Assembly (NCBI GenBank): GCA_938008555.1
Contig: CALLKE010000137.1
Location: 1-9,037, forward strand
Origin: an uncultured Pedobacter sp.
GTDB lineage: Bacteria; Bacteroidota; Bacteroidia; Sphingobacteriales; Sphingobacteriaceae
Reading direction: 5' to 3'
Length of the DNA stretch: 9,037 bases
Positions 7,382 through 9,037 of this stretch are shown piece after piece. Numbering within the stretch: the stretch's first letter is position 1; every line of letters begins with the position of its first letter. A program made the translations under genes and the position numbers. The notes beneath the pieces were generated by a model. That model saw only the letters and a program-made list of their open reading frames with translations. It was not told the origin of the DNA and did not search any database.

Positions 7382-7792
7382 TTATATCGATTCAAAGAAT
7401 TTATAACAACTTTTAATCCAAATACATTCACCCCAGCTGTTAGAATCCAAAACGTAAGCATATAGACCAAATCCCCCAGCTAACCCAATCGGATCCTGGC
7501 TGATGTATGTCCCACTTCCCGAGTCATAGTACCTAAACCGGTTGTAGTAAAGTCCACCCAGTTCCTCATCCTCGTACTGCCCCATCTGCCGGAAGGGGAT
7601 GAACGACTTATCCACCTCGCCCCATATCGGTCTGTTCCAGATATCAGCTCCTGTTTTTATTTTCTTCAGCCTGCCGTAGATATCATACTCTGCTTCCCAA
7701 ACCAGCTCACCCTGATCATCAGAGCTACGTACAGGCCGGCCGATATAATCCAATACTGTATCATTCACCATTAATAAAAACACAAAAGCCAT
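7382..7792 (-). CDS. orphan RHS core/C-terminal fragment, no toxin domain
   Basis: A 136-codon frame with only the end of an RHS protein: GRPVRSSDDQGELVWEAEYD (19-38), the repeat-like YDIYGRL, then the core hallmark QYEDEELGGLYYNRFRYYDS (72-91) and YISQDPIGLAGG. The usual DPxGL junction after YVLDSNSW is absent. It is replaced by GECIWIKSCYKFFESI and a stop, so no toxin domain follows. The first nine residues (MAFVFLLMV) come from the hairpin at 7767-7827, so the annotated ATG is probably accidental and RHS homology begins after it. The DNA at 7491-7650 matches the core of the upstream RHS gene at 147 of 160 bases. I infer a displaced older C-terminus left after a tip exchange, serving at most as recombination stock. 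Confidence 0.8.
   Translation of the reverse strand: MAFVFLLMVNDTVLDYIGRPVRSSDDQGELVWEAEYDIYGRLKKIKTGADIWNRPIWGEVDKSFIPFRQMGQYEDEELGGLYYNRFRYYDSGSGTYISQDPIGLAGGFGLYAYVLDSNSWGECIWIKSCYKFFESI
7491..7650. repeat. RHS core repeat, copy in the orphan fragment (partner 8878-9037)
   Basis: An ungapped direct repeat with 147 of 160 bases identical to 8878-9037. All 13 mismatches fall in 7505-7595, and the last 55 bases (7596-7650) are identical up to the window edge. Apart from one Thr/Val codon, the differences are silent. Confidence 0.97.
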
Positions 7793-7827
7793 TCAAATTA
7801 AGTGGCTTTTGTGTTTTTATTAATGGT
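7767..7827 (-). terminator. perfect 25-bp stem hairpin after the immunity gene
   Basis: Arms 7767-7791 and 7803-7827 are exact reverse complements, separated by 11 bases. On the minus strand the outer end of the first arm touches the immunity gene's stop codon, and the second arm reads GGCTTTTGTGTTTTTATT. A GCC/GGC core flanked by A and T runs fits a terminator that works in both directions. The stem is unusually long and AT-rich, so it could also be a cassette boundary structure. Confidence 0.7.
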
Positions 7828-8432
7828 TATTTATTTAACCTTTTCTTAGCTTTTAAATACCAAAATGGATAATCACCGGAGAATCCACCTTCTTTTAATT
7901 CTCTATAATATTCATACGGGTCGTCCCATATTGGATCTTCCTCAGCAAAACTCAAATCAAGGGATATTTGTAATAAATATTCGATGCCCTCATATGCAAC
8001 CCCCCCTATTTCTCCACAAAGCCTAAAATCAGGACAATCTAAAGCTTTAACATAATTCATGTCATAAATTGTCTCTACTGAATGAAAGAATCTAATATCT
8101 CTCAACATAGATTCCGAAAAATGTAGCCTAATATTATCTAGAGCGACAAAATAACCATGAGTCCATCCTCTTTTATTGGTGTTTATAATCGGCAGTAATA
8201 ATCTTCTTGCTATTAAATCGTCTGTTATCTGTTTTAGTGAGATTTCATTTGATATAGTATATTTTGTTTCCAAAAAAGCACAGGTGATCATCGTACCTTC
8301 TTTTAAAGTTGGGTCCAAATGGTTATGTAAGATCATACCTACATAAAATGAATTGTTTATTTTATAATAAAAAGCATCACCTTTTTTCAATTTGGGTTTA
8401 CTTTTCTTAATTAGCTCAAAAGCGTTTGTCAT
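7827..8432 (-). CDS. probable immunity protein for the RHS nuclease tip (Imm26-like)
   Basis: A 201-residue soluble protein without signal peptide or membrane segment. The N-terminal KPKLKKGDAFYYKINNSFYV and the later LLLPIINTNKRGWTHGYF (78-95) resemble the Imm26 family of predicted immunity proteins. The C-terminal part is rich in acidic and aromatic residues (EEDPIWDDPYEYYRELKEGG), as is common in proteins that block nucleases. It starts 15 nt after the stop of the RHS gene, the standard toxin-then-immunity order, and should bind the toxin tip in the cytoplasm to protect the producer. The family assignment is by pattern only. The role rests mostly on position. Sampled stretches are 25-35% GC, far below the RHS core. 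Confidence 0.65.
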   Translation of the reverse strand: MTNAFELIKKSKPKLKKGDAFYYKINNSFYVGMILHNHLDPTLKEGTMITCAFLETKYTISNEISLKQITDDLIARRLLLPIINTNKRGWTHGYFVALDNIRLHFSESMLRDIRFFHSVETIYDMNYVKALDCPDFRLCGEIGGVAYEGIEYLLQISLDLSFAEEDPIWDDPYEYYRELKEGGFSGDYPFWYLKAKKRLNK

Positions 8433-8447
8433 CGTTATAATATTAAT

Positions 8448-9037
8448 CTATCTACATTTTGTTTTATGTAGTCCAATCTTTTTAGCTACACCTTTATCAT
8501 TTTCCTTGATCCAATCTTCACCCCACGCTACAGCTTCCTCATAAATGTCTCGCTTGGGGTTTATGCTGTTTATTCTATTGTTTAAATTATTTATTCCTAC
8601 ATTTTTAATAATAGCCTGTTCCACACTCCTAGACTGATTTTTAGTTAGATTTCCTGTACTCTCTAATTTCTTTAAATAACCATTTTTTATTCCATGCTCT
8701 ATAAATCTTCTATCAAAATCATTCGTAATACCAGTATAAACTTTACTCATATAGTTTGAGTAGTTGCTTTTTCCTTTGATTAACCAAGCATTGAAGTCTA
8801 TTAACCCAAGTGGATCGATCCAAATATTGGAATCACATACATAAGCGTATATATTCAACCCACCCTCAATGGATATCGGATCCTGGCTGATATACACCCC
8901 ACTTCCCGAATCATAATACCTAAACCGATTGTAGTAAAGCCCACCCAGCTCCTCATCCTCATATTGCCCCATCTGACGGAAAGGGATGAACGACTTATCC
9001 ACCTCGCCCCATATCGGTCTGTTCCAGATATCAGCTC
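8448..9037 (-). CDS. RHS repeat-associated toxin, C-terminal end with GIY-YIG/URI-like nuclease tip (partial)
   Basis: This is the 3' end of a larger gene. The frame is open to the window edge with 195 residues visible, and the GTG at 9000-9002 is internal. The visible part begins ADIWNRPIWGEVDKSFIPF, then the RHS core QYEDEELGGLYYNRFRYYDS, YISQDPI, and the junction WIDPLGL, where RHS proteins are cut to release the tip. The tip is about 117 residues. KVYTGITNDFDRRFIEHG resembles the GIY-YIG strand-helix with its conserved Arg, RSVEQAII supplies the metal-binding Glu, and NNLNNRINSINPK the Asn-rich end. This pattern is known from DNA-cutting toxins of polymorphic systems. The secretion route is not visible here. 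The RHS cage lies outside the window. Confidence 0.85.
   Translation of the reverse strand, partial: ADIWNRPIWGEVDKSFIPFRQMGQYEDEELGGLYYNRFRYYDSGSGVYISQDPISIEGGLNIYAYVCDSNIWIDPLGLIDFNAWLIKGKSNYSNYMSKVYTGITNDFDRRFIEHGIKNGYLKKLESTGNLTKNQSRSVEQAIIKNVGINNLNNRINSINPKRDIYEEAVAWGEDWIKENDKGVAKKIGLHKTKCR
8878..9037. repeat. RHS core repeat, copy in the full-length RHS gene
   Basis: Partner of 7491-7650 in the same orientation, and it may extend past the window. By hand count it is 50% GC (80 of 160), against 25-35% in sampled parts of the adjacent toxin-immunity region. Confidence 0.97.

Noticed and set aside
8448..9002. GTG at 9000-9002 as the start of a short RHS gene
   Set aside because: The frame continues upstream through conserved RHS residues to the window edge, so the GTG is an internal Val codon.

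Overview
All supportable genes in this window lie on the minus strand, so the biological reading order runs from right to left. The proteins point to a member of the Bacteroidota, probably of the Sphingobacteriaceae type. The reasons are a PorV-like outer-membrane protein, a ComEA-like helix-hairpin-helix (HhH) protein fused to a large barrel and followed by comEC, a lipoprotein with a Cys-Lys-Lys start, and an AT-rich genome with few clear Shine-Dalgarno sites. The genus is an inference.

Right end (9037 to 7382): a polymorphic-toxin locus. The 3' end of a large RHS gene enters from outside the window. It carries the conserved RHS core and a DPLGL junction, then a short tip that looks like a GIY-YIG/URI-type nuclease. 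Fifteen bases downstream is a probable immunity gene resembling the Imm26 family, which ends in a perfect 25-bp stem hairpin. Directly after it lies a second RHS C-terminus without the body of the protein, i.e. an orphan cassette. Its core matches the first one at 147 of 160 bases, but it lacks the DPLGL motif and any recognisable toxin domain. This is the layout expected after a toxin tip has been swapped by recombination through the shared core.

Middle (7326 to 2419): three tightly packed genes that look like one operon. They encode a PorV/PorQ-like outer-membrane protein, then (11-nt overlap) a secreted protein with an N-terminal HhH DNA-binding region and a long barrel-like part ending in Phe, then (5-nt gap) ComEC, the inner-membrane DNA uptake channel. 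Together they suggest a DNA uptake route: an outer-membrane part, a periplasmic DNA grip and an inner-membrane channel.

Left end (2301 to 1): a DUF421 membrane protein, a crotonase-family enzyme, and a lipoprotein reading frame broken by one in-frame TAA. At the very edge is a mosaic scrap. It joins a 35-bp piece of the DUF421 gene to a 55-bp exact copy of the crotonase 3' region, with the reading frame kept across the join. This suggests an old tandem duplication of this block that later lost its middle. No RNA gene, CRISPR array or intact insertion sequence was seen, and no gap without a gene or remnant exceeds 300 bases.
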